From: Ornithinimicrobium faecis
GTDB taxonomy: Bacteria > Actinomycetota > Actinomycetes > Actinomycetales > Dermatophilaceae
Assembly: GCF_023923225.1 (NCBI RefSeq)
Contig: NZ_CP099489.1
Span: forward strand, 186,001 to 250,000
Reading direction: 5' to 3'
Length of the DNA stretch: 64,000 nt
The notes under the pieces are model-generated. The model made no database searches. It saw only the letters and a list, made by a program, of their open reading frames with translations, and was not told where the DNA came from. This document shows, one piece after another, positions 51,040 to 59,864 of this stretch. The position numbers and the translations under genes are program-made. Numbering within the stretch: the first letter of the stretch is position 1; each line of letters opens with the position of its first letter.

Positions 51040-51759
51040 TCACGCGCTGACCTTGCCACAGAAGCGATACCCCATGCCCTGCACGGTCTCCACCCACCTC
51101 GGCTGGCTCGCGTCCTCACCGAGCGTGCGCCGCAGCTCGGCCACCCGGTGGTCGACCGCACGGGTGCTGACCGGGAAGTCATAGCCCCACACCGAGGACA
51201 GCAGGCGCTCGCGGGTGTGCAACTCACCGGGGCGGGACATCAGATAGTCGAGCAGCGCCACGGTCCGCGGGGTCAAGGTGACCTCCGTGCCGTCCAGGAA
51301 CACCCGGCGACCGACCCGGTCCAGCTCGAGCCCGTCGCTGCGCAGCCGATCCCGCCGGGCCAGGTCGGCGCTGCCCTGCCGGTGTCGGCGCAGCACGGCG
51401 CGGATCCGGGAGATGAGCTCCTGGGGGTCGAACGGTTTGTTGAGATAGTCGTCGGCCCCCTCATCCAGTGCCGCTGCCCGCTCATAGGACTCACCGACCT
51501 GGGTGAGCAGGATGACCGGGGTCCACCGATCGTCGGCCCGCAGCCGGCGCAGCAACTCGCGACCGTCCAGGCCGGGCATCAGCACATCCGACACCACCAG
51601 GTCTGGATCGAGCGTCGTCACCGCGGTCAGGGCCTCCGCGCCGTCGGCAGCGGTGTGCACGTCGAAGCCGCTGCGGGCCAGGATCTGTGCCAGGTTGGCC
51701 GTGATCTCGGCCTCGTCGTCGACCAGCAGGACGACAGGGCGCTGCTCCATCTCTGGCAT
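51040..51759 (-). CDS. OmpR-family response regulator
   Basis: 239 residues. Receiver: LLVDDEAEI, Asp58 (VVSDVLMPGLDG), Thr in ILLTQ, Lys in YLNKPFD. The winged-helix effector (Trans_reg_C) contains LTPRTVALLDYLMSRPGELHTRERLLSSVWG and VDHRVAELRRTLGED. ATG 51759 (51750 alternative). Divergent from the lipoprotein gene at 51925, which it may regulate. Partner of the downstream kinase. Confidence 0.93.
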   Translation of the reverse strand: MPEMEQRPVVLLVDDEAEITANLAQILARSGFDVHTAADGAEALTAVTTLDPDLVVSDVLMPGLDGRELLRRLRADDRWTPVILLTQVGESYERAAALDEGADDYLNKPFDPQELISRIRAVLRRHRQGSADLARRDRLRSDGLELDRVGRRVFLDGTEVTLTPRTVALLDYLMSRPGELHTRERLLSSVWGYDFPVSTRAVDHRVAELRRTLGEDASQPRWVETVQGMGYRFCGKVSA

Positions 51760-51924
51760 CGGGGGCTCCTCTCCGCAGCAGAGTCTGCCAGCCTCCACGG
51801 CGCAGATTGTCCTGTGCGACAAGATGTCTCCAGATTGCGACACGAGTGAGACCGCGGTGCCACAACGGCTGCCTAGTGTCGATGCTGCAGCGGCGCTGGG
51901 CCGCGATCCGGCAGAACGAGGGAG

Positions 51925-53088
51925 ATGGACATGGGCAAGCAGGGACGCAGGAGCGGTCTGGTGGTGGCGGCGCTGGCGGCGGCACTGACGCTGACAGCGT
52001 GCGGGGTCAGCCTCGAGGAGGAGCCGAGCGTCGAGGCCGCCGGTGATCCCGGCCCGGGTGCCACGGCCACCGACGACGCCAACGGCTCGGCGGACACCGA
52101 CGCGGAGACGATGGCACCGGTCGATGTCGCGGCCACCAGCTCCGCCCCGGACGACGAGGGAGAGGACGAGGGGGCGACGGACCCCGGGGACGATGTGAGT
52201 GCCACGTCCGGGCCGCCGGAGGACGCCGCCACGGAGCCCACGGGCGGTGAGCCCGTGCCGATTCTGTATGCGGGACCCGCTGCCGGCGCCCCCGAGGTCG
52301 AGGCCCTCGGCACGATGATTCAGACGCCGGTGGAGTCCTGCCTGGCGCTCTATCGCGACGCCGTTCCGGCAGGTGCCCACCTGGAGCCGGAGCCAGATGT
52401 CCAGAACACCGAGAGCGACCTGGCGCTGCGCTGCTCCATGCTCGCGCCGTCCGGCACGGTGCTGTTCACCGGCGACGTCCGGATCATGCCCGACCAGCGC
52501 GACGACCAGCAGGTTGTGGTCGAGGCCGGTGGTGACGAGGTCCTGCAGCGGGGTCACCTGCGCAGCGCCATTTATCCGATTAGTGACACCTATCCCGAGA
52601 ACCACCTGAGCACGATCACCAACGTCCTTGAGCGGGTGGGGAACTCCACCATCGAGCCGCTGGTCGAGCAACTGCCCCCACCCGAGCTCGCCGACGACCT
52701 GCCGACCAGTTACACCCAGCCGGGTCGCAACTCCGAGGAGGTCATCCGCCTCTATCGGTTGCTGAAGGAGCCGTATGCCGGGTGCCAGCACCTCCTGGAC
52801 GGTGCCCTCCCCGAGGGGTCCCGGATCGAGGACAACCCCAACACCATGGAGTCCGCGAACCAGCTGATCCTGTGGTGCACGGTGGAGGCTCCCGACGGGC
52901 TGATCTTTGTCGCTGCCCGTTCGGTGGTTCACCCGCAGACCGACACCGCGGTGTCGGAGGCCCTGGCCGGTGATGACGTGGGGTGGCAGGAGGGCAACGT
53001 CATGATGACCGCTGACATCTCGGGGCCGGCCGTCGACCCGGGCGAGCTGCTGCAGGCGATGCACGCCAACCTCCGGACCGACTTCTGA
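51925..53088 (+). CDS. Putative lipoprotein, divergent from the OmpR regulator
   Basis: 387 residues. Lipobox LTAC (Cys26), then an acidic Ala/Thr/Asp-rich linker of about 100 residues, then two similar halves: VESCLALYRDAVPAGAHLEPEPDVQNTESDLALRCS and YAGCQHLLDGALPEGSRIEDNPNTMESANQLILWC. These look like a duplicated domain stabilised by Cys pairs. No family was recognised. A terminator stem follows at 53146-53175. Its placement opposite the OmpR system suggests an envelope-stress or sensing role (inference). Confidence 0.75.
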   Translation: MDMGKQGRRSGLVVAALAAALTLTACGVSLEEEPSVEAAGDPGPGATATDDANGSADTDAETMAPVDVAATSSAPDDEGEDEGATDPGDDVSATSGPPEDAATEPTGGEPVPILYAGPAAGAPEVEALGTMIQTPVESCLALYRDAVPAGAHLEPEPDVQNTESDLALRCSMLAPSGTVLFTGDVRIMPDQRDDQQVVVEAGGDEVLQRGHLRSAIYPISDTYPENHLSTITNVLERVGNSTIEPLVEQLPPPELADDLPTSYTQPGRNSEEVIRLYRLLKEPYAGCQHLLDGALPEGSRIEDNPNTMESANQLILWCTVEAPDGLIFVAARSVVHPQTDTAVSEALAGDDVGWQEGNVMMTADISGPAVDPGELLQAMHANLRTDF

Positions 53089-53145
53089 TCTGATCCCAAT
53101 CAACCTCAGGCTCCCAGGACCTGATCTGGGCGCAAGCACGTCATA

Positions 53146-53175
53146 CCAGCGGGTGAGCCGGTGCTCACCCGCTGG
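53146..53175 (+). terminator. 13-bp perfect hairpin after the lipoprotein gene
   Basis: CCAGCGGGTGAGC pairs exactly with GCTCACCCGCTGG across a CGGT loop, 57 bp after the lipoprotein stop and before the phospholipase-like gene. No strong T-tract follows. Confidence 0.75.
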
Positions 53176-53270
53176 TCGCGTCTGCGCTCTCGCACGGTCC
53201 GGGACGGTCGGGTGAGGTTCCGACCTCAAGGCGATCTGCTGGCGCACCGGTGATTCCTAGCGTCGAGGAC

Positions 53271-53879
53271 ATGGCATCCCGACGCTTCTCCGCCCTCCTG
53301 CTGGGCCTGTCCGCACTTGCCACCGCCGGTGGTCTCACCCTCGCTGGCACCGGCCTGGACACCGAGCAGGGACAGAGCCCAGCCGCCCACGCGGTCCGCG
53401 CCCTGACGACGAGCGACGGTGCGGGCGCACTCGCAGCCGTGCCGGAGGACTTCGCCGCGGTCCGCGGCTATGAGCCGGTGCTGGAGGACGGTCATCTGGT
53501 TCGCGCCGACGGGGACTGCTCCTCACCGGTGTCGCTGCCGGAGGAGTTCGAGCCGGCCTGTCGCCAGCACGACTATGGCTATGACCTGTTGCGCTATGCC
53601 GAGCAGACGGGTGAGCCCCTGGGCCGCTGGGCCCGCGGTGCTGTCGACGAGGCGTTCGCCGACCGGCTCCACGAGCTCTGTGACGAGGGTCCCTCCGGAG
53701 CCACGTGCCGCCAGTTGGGGTTCCTCGCAGTCACGGGCGTCGAGTTCAACTCCGTGCGCCAGGGTGACGGCGTGCCGGAAGAGTCGGTCCTCACCAACGC
53801 CGCCCTGGCCACGTCGGCCGTGGGCCTGCTCGGCATGAGTGGTGCCGCGATTCCACGAGGACGCGGAAGGCGTCGCTAG
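53271..53879 (+). CDS. Secreted phospholipase A2-like protein
   Basis: 202 residues. A signal peptide (RFSALLLGLSALATAGGLTLA) is followed by a region with DGDCSSPV and the prokaryotic PLA2 catalytic block ACRQHDYGYDLLRYA, giving the His-Asp dyad (His100, Asp101) and the Cys residues that flank it. A hydrophobic segment near the C-terminus (ALATSAVGLLGMSGAAI) and a basic tail suggest possible membrane retention. It is predicted to hydrolyse sn-2 acyl ester bonds outside the cell. The ATG at 53271 is chosen. Confidence 0.8.
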   Translation: MASRRFSALLLGLSALATAGGLTLAGTGLDTEQGQSPAAHAVRALTTSDGAGALAAVPEDFAAVRGYEPVLEDGHLVRADGDCSSPVSLPEEFEPACRQHDYGYDLLRYAEQTGEPLGRWARGAVDEAFADRLHELCDEGPSGATCRQLGFLAVTGVEFNSVRQGDGVPEESVLTNAALATSAVGLLGMSGAAIPRGRGRRR

Positions 53880-53975
53880 ATGCGCCGGCTTTGACCTACA
53901 AGTGACCTCCGGAGATCCAGTATCATAAGTAGTTGAACTTTCGTTCACCACTCACGATTCTGCAGAAGGCCTGAC

Positions 53976-55661
53976 ATGTCCCTGTCCAATTTCCCTCCGT
54001 CCTCGCCGAGCCCGGCACGGTCCAAGACTCCCTGGATCGTCCTCTGCTGCGCGCTGGCACTGCTCGTTGGCATCGGGGGTGCGGTGTTCGCGACCCAGCT
54101 CAGCGACGGACGAAACGCAGGTCCGACCGTGGTCCCGGCGGCCAGCCAGGCAACGGAGAACGCAGCACCTGTGGAACTGGCGGAGGTGCCGAGCCCACCG
54201 ATGCCTGACGTGCCGATGGACAATGCTGCGCTGGCGAATGCGTATGGCGACTCGGTGTTCAAGGTCGAGGCAGAGGGCTGCGGCATGACGTCCTCGGGGA
54301 GTGCCTGGGTCCTTGACGAGCACCACCTCGTCACCAATGCGCATGTGATCGCGACCGACCCCACACCCACTCTTGTCTCGCGTGACGGTTCAGTGGTCCT
54401 GGACGGAACGGTCATCGGCGCTGAGACCGATCCGGACATCGCTGTCATTCACGTTGAGGCAACCTTGCCTCCAGCCCTGGATTGGGCGCCGACCGGGGAG
54501 TTGACTGAGGGCCAAGACATCGTGGCACTCGGCTACCCGGCCCCGGCTGGCGACTTCTCGGTCATTCCGTCGACCATCATTAGCTTCCAGCAGGAGGGGG
54601 CCGTCCGTGAGGCGATCCGCAGCGATGGAGCCGTGGATCACGGCAACTCGGGCGGGCCAGCCATCACGCAGGATGGGGCTGTTGCCGGGGTTGTCACGCT
54701 GATGCTGATTGAGCGTAGCCAACTGCAGATGGTCCCGATCCTGTTCACGGCGGATGCGCTCCAGCCCACGGTGGAGGGCATGCTGGCGAATCCGTCAGAC
54801 GTGCAGGCCGATTGTGACGAGCCTGCCTACGGCGTCGTGCCTGACGGATGGGACATCGAAGGTTGGGATGGCGCCGAGTCGTCGGAGGCGGCGTACGGAG
54901 ACGACCCAGGCCTGGACTCCCTCTGGGATAGCTGCGCATCCGGCGACCTGGCTGCTTGCGATGAGCTGTATCTCAGTTCCGGGTGGGGCAGCGAGTACGA
55001 AGAGTTTGGTGCCACCTGTGGCCAGACGGCCGAACCTGCCTACGGCATGTGTCAGGCGTATGCGGACTGGGACGCCGAGGCCGCTGCAATCGAGGACGAA
55101 CAGCAGCGTGCGGATGCGGAGGCACAGGCTGCCCTTGATGCTCTCCGGGCCTCGTGTGAGGGCGGCGACATGCAGGCTTGTGATGATCTGCAATGGGAGG
55201 CTTCCTACGGCTCGGCGGAGTATGACGTTGCCGAGTCGTGTGGTGGGCACTTCCCCGACGGGTGGGCATCGTGTGTCGACCGTGAGGGTGACGCCGCGGA
55301 AGAGGCCGAGCATGCGGCGGGACTCCTCGCGCTCGTTGCGTCGTGTGAGGGTGGCGACATGCAGGCTTGTGATGATCTGCAGTGGGAGGCTTCCTACGGC
55401 TCGGCGGAGTATGACGTTGCCGAGTCGTGTGGTGGGCACTTCCCGGACGGTTGGTCGTCGTGTGTCGAGCGTGAAGCGGATGCTGATGCCATGGCCGGGC
55501 TGATCAGCGCCTGCGAGGGTGGCGACATGGAAGGATGCGATGACCTCTGGTATCAGGCAACGCCAGGGACCCCCGCCTATGACGTCGCCGAGAACTGCGG
55601 TGGGCGCTACCCCGGCGAAGGTGGCATGTGCGTGTGGGCACAGGAGGACGACACTCCCTGA
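53976..55661 (+). CDS. Trypsin-like serine protease with Cys-rich C-terminal repeats
   Basis: 561 residues. A membrane anchor or signal (WIVLCCALALLVGIGGAVFATQL) is followed by a chymotrypsin-fold domain with His122 (NAHVIAT), Asp154 (PDIAVIHV) and Ser225 (GNSGGPA), i.e. a complete triad, as in the secreted trypsin/DegP-like group. From about residue 308 to the end come four repeats of the form SCxxGDMxACDDLxxxxxxGSxEYdvAxxCGG. Repeats two and three are nearly identical at DNA level (55139-55277 versus 55325-55463), a recent duplication. The repeats occur as tails of other actinobacterial surface proteins. The domain before them may bind the wall or a partner. Confidence 0.85.
   Translation: MSLSNFPPSSPSPARSKTPWIVLCCALALLVGIGGAVFATQLSDGRNAGPTVVPAASQATENAAPVELAEVPSPPMPDVPMDNAALANAYGDSVFKVEAEGCGMTSSGSAWVLDEHHLVTNAHVIATDPTPTLVSRDGSVVLDGTVIGAETDPDIAVIHVEATLPPALDWAPTGELTEGQDIVALGYPAPAGDFSVIPSTIISFQQEGAVREAIRSDGAVDHGNSGGPAITQDGAVAGVVTLMLIERSQLQMVPILFTADALQPTVEGMLANPSDVQADCDEPAYGVVPDGWDIEGWDGAESSEAAYGDDPGLDSLWDSCASGDLAACDELYLSSGWGSEYEEFGATCGQTAEPAYGMCQAYADWDAEAAAIEDEQQRADAEAQAALDALRASCEGGDMQACDDLQWEASYGSAEYDVAESCGGHFPDGWASCVDREGDAAEEAEHAAGLLALVASCEGGDMQACDDLQWEASYGSAEYDVAESCGGHFPDGWSSCVEREADADAMAGLISACEGGDMEGCDDLWYQATPGTPAYDVAENCGGRYPGEGGMCVWAQEDDTP
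55139..55463. repeat. Near-identical internal repeats in the protease gene
   Basis: The segments 55139-55277 and 55325-55463 are almost identical over about 139 bp, and encode the second and third Cys-rich units of the protease tail. The 186-bp offset keeps frame (62 codons). Synonymous differences are few, so copy number could vary by recombination between strains. Confidence 0.85.
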
Positions 55662-55664
55662 GGC

Positions 55665-56021
55665 TCACCGGCCGGATGTGACCTCGGCCGGCTCGTCCTC
55701 CTCCGGCGAGGTGGTGAACTTCAGGCCGACGGCGCACCCGATGATCCCCACCAGGAAGAGCACCTTAAGCGGGGTCAGTGGCTCCTGACCTGTGCTGGCC
55801 GCCCAGATCACGGTGAGGACGGCACCCAGACCGGTCCACACGGCATACGCCGTGCCGGTGGGGATGGTTTTCATCGCCCAGCCGAGTCCCACCAGGCTGA
55901 TGATGGAGAAGACGATGAAGACCACCGTCGGGCCGAGGCGGGTCAGGCCGTCGGACTGACCCAGGGCGGTCGCCCAGACTGCCTCGAAGACCGCGCTGAC
56001 CAGCAGAACTGTCCACGCCAT
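55665..56021 (-). CDS. SMR-family efflux subunit (Gdx/SugE-like), second of pair
   Basis: 118 residues, four membrane helices. FEAVWATALGQSDGLTRLGP carries the conserved membrane Glu (Glu13) of SMR transporters, and TIPTGTAYAVWTGLGAVLTVIW is the SugE/Gdx signature. A short acidic tail (SPEEDEPAEV) extends it. It follows its paralogue by one base; pairs of this sort form heterodimers. Given the riboswitch upstream, guanidinium is the likely substrate (inference). Confidence 0.9.
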   Translation of the reverse strand: MAWTVLLVSAVFEAVWATALGQSDGLTRLGPTVVFIVFSIISLVGLGWAMKTIPTGTAYAVWTGLGAVLTVIWAASTGQEPLTPLKVLFLVGIIGCAVGLKFTTSPEEDEPAEVTSGR

Positions 56022-56022
56022 G

Positions 56023-56337
56023 TCAGGACACCACCTTCAGGCCGACGACGCAGCTGACGATCCCGAGCAGCAGCAGAATGCGGACCAGGGTGACCGGTTC
56101 GGTGCCGCGCAGCATGGCCCAGAGCACGGTGAGGCTGGCGCCGGTGGCGGTCCAGACGGCATAGGCCGTGCCGGTGGGGATGGTCTGCATCGCGATCGCG
56201 AGCCCTGTGACCGAGATGACCATGGCGATGATGAAGACGATGCTGGGGCGCAGGCGCCGCAGGCCGTGGGAGGCGCCGAGGGCGGTGGCCCAGACGGCCT
56301 CGAGGACCCCTGAGCCGATGAGCAGGACCCAGTCCAT
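56023..56337 (-). CDS. SMR-family guanidinium exporter subunit (Gdx/SugE-like), first of pair
   Basis: 104 residues, four helices. Conserved Glu13 in VLEAVWATALG, then IPTGTAYAVWTATGASLTVLW, as in Gdx proteins that exchange guanidinium for protons. First gene after the riboswitch-like leader at 56376-56420. With the one-base gap to the second SMR gene the two are surely co-transcribed. Heterodimeric SMRs can differ in orientation, so both subunits may be required. Confidence 0.92.
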   Translation of the reverse strand: MDWVLLIGSGVLEAVWATALGASHGLRRLRPSIVFIIAMVISVTGLAIAMQTIPTGTAYAVWTATGASLTVLWAMLRGTEPVTLVRILLLLGIVSCVVGLKVVS

Positions 56338-56375
56338 GACGAATCACTTCTCCTGACAGGCGAGACGGGCAAAAA

Positions 56376-56420
56376 CTGGCCAGTCTTGTCGTCACCGGGT
56401 ACTGAACCGTCGTCCGGGGT
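56376..56420 (-). promoter_or_regulatory. Guanidine-III riboswitch upstream of the SMR pair
   Basis: Read on the minus strand, 56417 to 56378, the leader contains CCGGACGA, then GTACCCGGT, then GACAAGAC in the order and spacing of the guanidine-III (ykkC-III) aptamer. The CCGG and CCCGGT blocks can form the pseudoknot stem, and the second stem (GGTTCAGT with ACTGGCC, one bulged U) is compensatory relative to known family members. A short U run follows at 3'. It lies 40-80 nt upstream of the first SMR start. Guanidine binding would turn on expression of the exporter, in line with the family's known role. Confidence 0.85.
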
Positions 56421-56582
56421 GCCAGGCACCTCCTGCCAGGGTAGCAACAGTTCCGCCCGTGCCGTTTGGCACCGGGTGAGCCCGGACGCCCCGTGGTTCG
56501 ATGAGTTTGCGGGACCGGGCAGGTCAGTCGCAGTGACCCCTGAGTGTGAGTGACTGCAGAGCCAGGATGCAAAGGAGAGCCC

Positions 56583-57209
56583 ATGGATGACGTCTGGCCG
56601 ATGGTGCATGCCGAGCGCGCCGCGCTGCTCGCCGACCTCGAGTCGCTGGAGGACAGCCAGTGGCAGCGGGACTCGCTGTGCGCGGGGTGGACCGTCCACG
56701 ACGTCGCGGCGCACCTGGTCGACACGGCGCTGACCACTCGGGTGGGCTTCATGCTGGGGCTGGCCCGAGCCAGATTCGACTTCGACCGGCAGAACGACCG
56801 CGGGGTCGAGCGGCACCGCGGAGCCACCCCACGGCAGACGTTGACCCGGCTCCGGGAGGTGGCGACCCGGACATCCACGCCGCCGGGCTCCCTGGACAGC
56901 CGCATCGTCGAGGAGGTCGTGCACGGCGAGGACATTCGCCGGCCACTCGGGCTGGTCCGTGCCTATCCGGCGGCGGCCGTTGACCGGGCGCTGCTCTATC
57001 AGACCCGCACGTCGGCGGCGATGGGCGGAGCCAAGGATCGTGTCGCCGGGCTGCGGCTCGAGGCCACTGACCACGATCTGCTCCACGGCGACGGCGCACT
57101 CGTCAGAGGGACAGCGCTCGATCTGTTGCTGGCCGTCAGCGGCCGGCAGTCAGCGCTCGCGGACCTGACCGGTCCCGGGGTGAGCCGGTTGGCGCAGACG
57201 CCTGCCTGA
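56583..57209 (+). CDS. Mycothiol-dependent maleylpyruvate isomerase-family protein
   Basis: 208 residues. The DinB-fold N-terminal domain (VHAERAALLADLESLEDSQWQRDSLCAGWTVHDVAAHL) is the actinobacterial TIGR03083/MDMPI_N signature, with His38-type metal residues in VHDVAAHL and VVHGEDIRR. These enzymes use mycothiol as cofactor; the substrate here is unknown. ATG 56583 is behind GGAGAG. It is divergent from the riboswitch-controlled SMR pair and convergent with copA. Confidence 0.8.
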   Translation: MDDVWPMVHAERAALLADLESLEDSQWQRDSLCAGWTVHDVAAHLVDTALTTRVGFMLGLARARFDFDRQNDRGVERHRGATPRQTLTRLREVATRTSTPPGSLDSRIVEEVVHGEDIRRPLGLVRAYPAAAVDRALLYQTRTSAAMGGAKDRVAGLRLEATDHDLLHGDGALVRGTALDLLLAVSGRQSALADLTGPGVSRLAQTPA

Positions 57210-57211
57210 GG

Positions 57212-59485
57212 TCACTTCCCGTAGCCGCGCAGCCGCAGGCTGTTCAGCACCACCAGGACGCTGGACATGGCCATGGCACCACCGGCGATCATCGGGTTGA
57301 GCAGGCCGAACGCCGCCAGCGGGATCGCTGCAGTGTTGTAACCGAAGGCCCAGACCAGGTTCTGCTTGATGACCCGCAGCGTCTGGCGGGACAGCCCGAT
57401 CGCGTCGGCGACAGTGTCCACGTCCGAGCGCATCAGCACGATGTCGGCAGACTCCATCGCCACATCGGTGCCCGACCCCATCGCCAGCCCGAGGTCGGCC
57501 TGGGCGAGGGCAGCGGCATCGTTGACGCCGTCGCCGACCATCGCCACGACCTTGCCCTGCTTCTGCAGCGCGGTGATCTGCGCGTGCTTGTCCTGCGGCA
57601 GCACGTTGGCCTGGACGTGCTCGATCCCGACCTCCTGCGCGACGACAGCAGCGGTGTGCTCGTTGTCCCCGGTCAGCAGATAGGGCGTCAGACCAAGCTC
57701 GCGCAGCCGAGCCACGGCCGCGGCACTCGAGGGCCGCACGGCGTCTGCCACCGTCAGGGCCGCGTGCGCGGTGCCCTCCCACCCGACGAGCACGGTCGTG
57801 CCGGTGCCCGCGTCGAGCGCAGCCTGCAGTTCTGCCGGGACCTGCTCAAACAGGTCAGGCTTGCCGACGCGGACGGTCATGCCGTTGACGGAGCCCTCGG
57901 CGCCCTGGCCGGGCAGGTTGGTGAAGTTGCGCACGCGCGGCAGCTCGATGCCGCGGTCCTCGGCGGCTCCGACGATCGCGCGGGCGATCGGGTGCTCGCT
58001 GCCCTGCTCGACGGCGGCCGCCGCCTTGAGGGCAGCATCCTCGGGAAGCTTGGTGACGATCTCGCCCAGCACCGGCTCGCCGGTGGTGACCGTGCCGGTC
58101 TTGTCCAGCACGACCGTGTCAACGCTGCGGGTGCTCTCCAGGATCTGCGGGCCCTTGATGAGGATCCCGAGCTGCGCGCCGCGGCCGGTGCCGGTCAGCA
58201 GGGCGGTCGGGGTGGCCAGGCCCAGGGCGCAGGGGCAGGCGATGATCAGCACTGCAACAGCGGGCTCGAGGGCCTCGGTGATGCTGTGGCCGGTGATCAG
58301 CCAGAGCAGGAAGGTCACCAGGGCGATGACGAGCACGGCTGGGACGAAGACCGCTGAGACCCGGTCGGCGAGACGCTGCACCGGGGCCTTGCCCATCTGC
58401 GCGTCCTCGACCAGCCGGGTGATCCGCGCCAGCGTGGTCTCCGCGCCGACGCGGGTCGCGCGCACGATGAGTCGGCCGTGGCCGTTGATGGTGCCGCCGA
58501 CGACCTCGTGTCCCTCGGCGACCTCGACCGGCATCGACTCGCCGGTCACCATGGAGGCGTCGACGGCGCTGTCGCCCTCCAGGACCGTGCCGTCGGTGGC
58601 GATCTTCTCGCCCGGGCGGACGACGAAGTTGGCCCCGATCGTCAACTCCTCCACCGGGATCCGGTGCTCGCGCCAGGCGCCAGCGGCGTCGGTGCGCAGG
58701 ACCGCCACATCCTTGGCGCCCAGTTGCAGCAGGGAGTGCAGCGCTGAGCGACCCTGGTCCTTGGCGCGCGCCTCGATGTAGCGCCCGATGAGCAGGAACG
58801 CGGTGACCGCGCCGACGACCTCGAAATACAGGTGGTCGCTGAAGCCGGTCATCACCGCGAGCAGGGACCAGCCGAACGCAGCGGTGATGCCGATCGAGAC
58901 GAGCGTGTCCATCGTCGAGGACAGGTGCCGGGCGTTGATCGCCGCGGCCCGGTGGAATGGCCACGCCGCCCACGTGAAGACCGGGATCGTCAGGATCAGC
59001 TCGAGCCACGGGCCAGCCCCACCCAGCGCCTCCTTGATGGGCATCACCATCGCGATGATCATCACGATGGCGCCCAGGACCGAGGCCACGACGGCCCGCC
59101 GCTTCAGGATCTGGGCCGGGGCCACGTCCGCGAGGTGGTCGTGCTCGTCACCGTTGTGCACGCCGTCGTGCCCATCGTCGTGCTCGCCATCGTGCGAGGC
59201 GCCCGTGCCGCCGTCTGTGCTGCCTGCCGGGCCCTTCGCGCGGGGCCGGTCGGCGACCAGGGGAGCCGCGCCATAGCCGGCCGACTCCACTGTCTGGACG
59301 ATGTCCTGCAGGGTCAACGGAGCGGCATACTGCACCCGCGCCTTCTCCGTGGCGAGGTTGACGGCCGCCTCCACCCCCTCCAACTTGTTCAGTTTGCGCT
59401 CGATGCGCGCCGAGCAGGAGGCGCACGTCATCCCGGTGATCGCCAGGTCAACGCTCTCGGAGGTCTGCTGAGTGGGGGTGGACAC
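57212..59485 (-). CDS. copA: Copper-translocating P-type ATPase
   Basis: 757 residues. One N-terminal HMA domain with GMTCASC (residues 18-24), a His/Asp/Gly-rich linker (about residues 95-120) that could bind Cu(I) or Zn, eight helices, the ion-binding CPC near residue 415, the phosphorylation motif DKTGT near residue 458 and the hinge GDGVNDAAALA near residue 648. It exports Cu(I) from the cytosol. It lies downstream of copZ on the same strand, and csoR is further upstream. The starting ATG follows GGAGAA. Confidence 0.95.
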   Translation of the reverse strand: MSTPTQQTSESVDLAITGMTCASCSARIERKLNKLEGVEAAVNLATEKARVQYAAPLTLQDIVQTVESAGYGAAPLVADRPRAKGPAGSTDGGTGASHDGEHDDGHDGVHNGDEHDHLADVAPAQILKRRAVVASVLGAIVMIIAMVMPIKEALGGAGPWLELILTIPVFTWAAWPFHRAAAINARHLSSTMDTLVSIGITAAFGWSLLAVMTGFSDHLYFEVVGAVTAFLLIGRYIEARAKDQGRSALHSLLQLGAKDVAVLRTDAAGAWREHRIPVEELTIGANFVVRPGEKIATDGTVLEGDSAVDASMVTGESMPVEVAEGHEVVGGTINGHGRLIVRATRVGAETTLARITRLVEDAQMGKAPVQRLADRVSAVFVPAVLVIALVTFLLWLITGHSITEALEPAVAVLIIACPCALGLATPTALLTGTGRGAQLGILIKGPQILESTRSVDTVVLDKTGTVTTGEPVLGEIVTKLPEDAALKAAAAVEQGSEHPIARAIVGAAEDRGIELPRVRNFTNLPGQGAEGSVNGMTVRVGKPDLFEQVPAELQAALDAGTGTTVLVGWEGTAHAALTVADAVRPSSAAAVARLRELGLTPYLLTGDNEHTAAVVAQEVGIEHVQANVLPQDKHAQITALQKQGKVVAMVGDGVNDAAALAQADLGLAMGSGTDVAMESADIVLMRSDVDTVADAIGLSRQTLRVIKQNLVWAFGYNTAAIPLAAFGLLNPMIAGGAMAMSSVLVVLNSLRLRGYGK

Positions 59486-59568
59486 GGGTTCTCCTCAGTG
59501 TCGACGGGCGGGCAGGGGAGAGCCCGTCGAGTCAGTCCGTGGTGCGGGTGGGGCAGGTGACGACAGTG

Positions 59569-59802
59569 TCAGTTGACGACGGTGTAGCCAGCCTCGGCGA
59601 CCGCGGCCTCGGCTGCTGCGATGTCGAGCGGGCCGTTGCTGGTCACGAAGACGTCGGACTCGCCACCCTTGGTGAGCTCCACGCGCACGTTGGTCACGTC
59701 CTTGACCTCGGTGAGCTCCTCGGTCACGCTGGCGACGCAGTGCTCGCAGGTCATGCCGTTGACGACGAGCTTGTAGGTCTGGTCCTGGGCGGGTGCGTTC
59801 AT
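59569..59802 (-). CDS. copZ: Copper chaperone, HMA domain
   Basis: 77 residues, a single HMA fold: VNGMTCEHCVASV with the CxxC Cu(I) site (Cys19, Cys22) and the ending VAEAGYTVVN. It delivers Cu(I) to CopA. It sits between csoR and copA on the same strand; the leader and 60-bp spacers are consistent with one operon. Confidence 0.95.
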   Translation of the reverse strand: MNAPAQDQTYKLVVNGMTCEHCVASVTEELTEVKDVTNVRVELTKGGESDVFVTSNGPLDIAAAEAAVAEAGYTVVN

Positions 59803-59864
59803 CTCGTGCTCCTTGATGTGATGGTGTCGGTGGTCGAGTTGTGGTGGTGCAGTGGTGATCTGGC

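Noticed and set aside
56376..56400. Intrinsic terminator from the ACTGGCCAGT plus T run 3' of the riboswitch
   Set aside because: The stem is a self-complementary 10-mer with no room for a loop, so only three pairs could form; the T run may still matter for the expression platform but is not called a terminator.
56460..56500. tRNA-like GGTTCGA sequence
   Set aside because: No cloverleaf can be formed around it; no tRNA was found anywhere in the window.
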